6,292 nucleotides of DNA, from NCBI GenBank assembly GCA_964543275.1, contig CAZIWW010000037.1:1-6292 (forward strand), given 5' to 3'. Each line of letters starts with the position of its first letter. Positions within the stretch are counted from its first letter, which is position 1. The DNA comes from CAZIWW01 sp964543275. GTDB taxonomy: Bacteria > Patescibacteriota > Minisyncoccia > Moranbacterales > UBA11712. A program made the position numbers and the translations under genes. Shown one piece after another: positions 4,951 through 6,292 of the stretch. The notes under the pieces were generated by a model. It was not told the origin of the DNA. It searched no databases and worked only from the letters and a program-made list of their open reading frames with translations.

Positions 4951-5786
4951 TTAAGAATTGTTACTTTGCTGCGAGGGACTTTTGATATTTTTTATGCTTG
5001 GGTTAGTAACTTTTGTATAGAGTTGGGTAGCGCGGATATTCTGATGCCCAAGAAGCTCTTGCGCGTATCGCACATCAACCCCGTTTTCAAGTAAATGCGC
5101 CGCAAAGCTGTGACGCAAGGAATGAAATGCCGCGCCTTTTCCGATTCTAGCGCGCTCAAGAGCTTTTTGAAAACTTTCTGAGCCGTTCTCTCTGTCAATT
5201 TTCCTCCCCGCTCGCTCTTGTGAACAAATAATCATTGGCGCTTCGCAAAGCAATCAATTCGCTTAAATCTGATTTATCTTATAAGGGAAGATGGTTATCC
5301 GATCTCGCTTGCTCTTGACTTCTTTAACATGAATTGTTAATCCTTCTATATTTATGTCTTTTATTTTAAGATTTGTTATTTTACTCACCCGCGATCCTGC
5401 TCCATAGGATAGAGAAATAATAAGTTTATGTTTTCGGTTTTCGATCGGGTTTATTATTTTTTTATTTTTATTCTGGAAAGCGCAATAGGCAAGCGCTTTG
5501 AGGTTTTGGCGAATTTCAAATCTATTCTTGCCGGTGATTTGAAAATTTCCCGACGGAAATATTTGATAGCGTTAAGATGTAAGTTTATGGTTTGTGGTGA
5601 TTTACCTTAGTCTTGCATTTCCAAGGGGTGCTTTTTTATTGTGTTGACGTTGGGATTTTTTCTGACATTTTTGATGTAGTAAAAATAATTTTTCAGACAA
5701 AATAAATAGCTTTCAATAGTTCTACGGCTAAAATTGCGCAAGCGCAGCTCGTTTTCTATTTTTTTCAGCAGTTCTTCCAAATTCAT
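4951..5786 (-). pseudogene. Decayed XerC/XerD-type tyrosine recombinase
   Basis: Translating all three minus frames rebuilds a whole tyrosine recombinase of about 280 residues in pieces. From the ATG at 5786, MNLEELLKKIENELRLRNFS and TIESYLFCLKNYF form the N-terminal DNA-binding domain, and a TAA interrupts at 5607-5609. The same frame resumes with GKSPQTINLHLNAIKYF up to TAA TAA at 5451-5456. A -1 shift at a run of seven A (5457-5463) opens YGAGSRVSKITNLKIKDI with the first catalytic Arg, ending at TAA 5263-5265. Further shifts link SDLSELIALRSANDYLF, then KLTERTAQKVF, then the long C-terminal stretch HSLRHSFAAHLLENGVDVRY, LLGHQ and ATQLYTKV with the His, Arg, His and nucleophile Tyr. At least five lesions beside intact neighbours mean true decay rather than sequencing error. 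Xer proteins resolve chromosome dimers, and phage-type relatives integrate elements; which this was cannot be told. Confidence 0.9.
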
Positions 5787-5829
5787 AAATTGTTTGCTAT
5801 AGTGAAGTTACTTTCAAACGGCGTAAAAT

Positions 5830-5857
5830 ATTATACCATACTACGTATAACATACAA
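5830..5857 (-). promoter_or_regulatory. Extended -10 promoter in front of the recombinase-prfA-prmC unit
   Basis: On the minus strand TGGTATAAT gives a TG extension plus a consensus -10 (TATAAT at 5835-5830). TTGTAT (5857-5852) lies 16 bases before it as a partial -35. The predicted start is near 5823, about 37 bases before the ATG of the broken recombinase. No equally good promoter was seen between here and prfA, so this may be what transcribes prfA and prmC. Confidence 0.6.
5831..5850. promoter_or_regulatory. Dyad overlapping the -10 region, possible operator
   Basis: TTATAC (5831-5836) and GTATAA (5845-5850) are exact inverted copies separated by 8 bases. The dyad covers most of the -10 hexamer and the spacer of the promoter, where a bound dimer would block RNA polymerase. 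The half-sites are AT-rich and partly dictated by the -10 sequence itself, so chance is possible. Confidence 0.35.
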
Positions 5858-5935
5858 ATTTGAGCATAGTCCAACAAATCAATTCGCATAAAAACGAGTT
5901 ATGTGACATTTTCTTTCAAATTATTTTTTGCTCAT

Positions 5936-5968
5936 AAAAAAAGGACGCTAACTTGTAAGTCAACGTCC
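5936..5968 (-). terminator. Intrinsic terminator of the small hydrophobic peptide gene
   Basis: On the minus strand GGACGTTGACTT pairs with AAGTTAGCGTCC (11 usable pairs, two of them G-U, with a 4-base loop), followed at once by a run of seven T. It stands 35 bases after the stop of the 50-codon gene and isolates that gene from the promoter region of the recombinase. Confidence 0.88.
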
Positions 5969-5980
5969 AGGGCTTGAACC

Positions 5981-5994
5981 GGATCTGCTCTTTT
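5981..5994. repeat. Right-hand (3' of gene) copy of a perfect 14-bp inverted repeat
   Basis: GGATCTGCTCTTTT here is the exact reverse complement of 6179-6192. In the mRNA of the small peptide this copy lies 9 bases after the stop codon and upstream of the terminator hairpin, so it can base-pair with the 5' leader. By a rough equal-base estimate, such a perfect 14-mer pair within 250 bases is expected only about 0.006 times in a window this size. Confidence 0.75.
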
Positions 5995-6003
5995 TTCTTT
6001 TTA

Positions 6004-6156
6004 TTACGAAGCGAGGGATGTTCCCCACAAAATTACAGCAACTGCGTTCCATGCGATGGATGATTCGTGCCACTGCCCATTTATTGTAAAAATCAAGCCA
6101 GCCACCGAACATGCCATGGCAACCACTCTCGCTCCGAGAATCAAAGATTTCTTCAT
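6004..6156 (-). CDS. 50-residue hydrophobic, probably membrane, peptide of unknown function
   Basis: The product begins MKKSLILGARVVAMACSVAG and has two hydrophobic segments (about residues 4-25 and 33-49) joined by a short polar turn, INGQWHES. It therefore looks like a small inner-membrane hairpin or a short secreted peptide; there is no convincing lipobox around its single Cys. The frame stays open upstream to an ATG at 6264, but the ATG at 6156 is clearly the start because AGGAGG lies 6 bases before it and hydrophobic sequence begins immediately. It ends in TAA and has its own terminator. Its mRNA is framed by an inverted repeat that could pair leader and tail, a layout known from type I toxin mRNAs; that link is inference. 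No homologue is recognised. Confidence 0.65.
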   Translation of the reverse strand: MKKSLILGARVVAMACSVAGLIFTINGQWHESSIAWNAVAVILWGTSLAS

Positions 6157-6162
6157 TTTGAA

Positions 6163-6168
6163 CCTCCT
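6163..6168 (-). promoter_or_regulatory. Ribosome binding site that fixes the small peptide start
   Basis: AGGAGG on the minus strand, 6 bases before the ATG at 6156. It follows a small potential hairpin, TACAA paired with TTGTA (6167-6178), that abuts it. It rules out the longer upstream start at 6264, which would place this site inside the coding region. Confidence 0.8.
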
Positions 6169-6178
6169 ACAATTTTGT

Positions 6179-6192
6179 AAAAGAGCAGATCC
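6179..6192. repeat. Left-hand (5' leader) copy of the perfect 14-bp inverted repeat
   Basis: AAAAGAGCAGATCC on this strand; in the peptide mRNA it reads GGATCTGCTCTTTT, 22 bases before the ATG and just ahead of the ribosome binding site. It is an exact partner of 5981-5994. The remaining 6193-6292 shows no clear promoter or gene; ACCTCG and TGAGGT near 6262-6287 can form a weak 6-bp hairpin at the window edge. Confidence 0.75.
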
Positions 6193-6292
6193 TCGCAATA
6201 GCAAGAAACCACTCTTTTGGTTAAAAGACGATTTTCGCGTAAATTTGCTTTTGAAGCGCGACACCTCGTAAATTGGAAATATGAGGTATCAA

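Noticed and set aside
5961..5985. tRNA-like T-arm on the minus strand (GGTTCAAGCCC)
   Set aside because: The flanking stem has a mismatch, there is no D-arm, anticodon arm or acceptor stem at the right distance, and the bases are already used by the terminator and the inverted repeat.
6157..6264. Longer start for the small hydrophobic peptide at 6264
   Set aside because: The added 36 residues are basic and unstructured-looking, and the strong AGGAGG site lies inside them at the right distance from the ATG at 6156.
1..6292. CRISPR arrays, rRNA genes or complete tRNA genes
   Set aside because: I looked for regularly spaced direct repeats and conserved RNA motifs on both strands and found none that would support such a call.

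Overview
The window looks like chromosomal DNA of an AT-rich, small-genome bacterium, most likely a member of the Patescibacteria (Candidate Phyla Radiation). This is an inference from several things: a membrane-anchored PEGA-plus-propeller protein typical of that group, very few recognition signals in front of some genes, a compact prfA-prmC pair, and degenerate AAATTTCCAAAT-type filler that has run into the ends of coding genes. No ribosomal RNA gene or other phylogenetic marker is present to confirm it. Stop codons used are TAG and TAA, and nothing points to a reassigned code.

Left arm (1-2510, plus strand): the C-terminal end of an acidic protein of unknown function, a clean intrinsic terminator, a 486-residue PEGA/beta-propeller membrane protein, then a 289-base AT-rich gap. 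The gap contains a DnaA-box-like site, a sigma-70-type promoter and a folded 5' leader. The leader ends in a very strong Shine-Dalgarno sequence that serves a 14-codon gene encoding Met-Ala followed by twelve lysines, closed by its own terminator. This polylysine transcription unit is the most unusual thing in the window.

Middle (2510-2713): no gene. It holds a 40-bp imperfect palindrome centred on GCGATCGC and an adjoining set of 12-bp spaced repeats, between two convergent transcription units.

Right arm (2714-5857, minus strand): a promoter with an extended -10 and an overlapping dyad, then a tyrosine recombinase broken by one stop and several frameshifts, then prfA (release factor RF1), then prmC (the methyltransferase that modifies the Gln of the RF1 GGQ loop). 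The recombinase stop lies 8 bases from the prfA start, so the old recombinase promoter may now drive the release-factor operon. PrmC carries an in-frame insert of about 43 residues, encoded by GC-richer DNA with nested inverted repeats, just before its catalytic NPPY-type motif (here NLPY).

Far right (5936-6292, minus strand): a 50-residue hydrophobic peptide gene with a strong ribosome binding site and its own terminator. It is bracketed tightly by a perfect 14-bp inverted repeat, which in RNA would pair the 5' leader with the 3' end.
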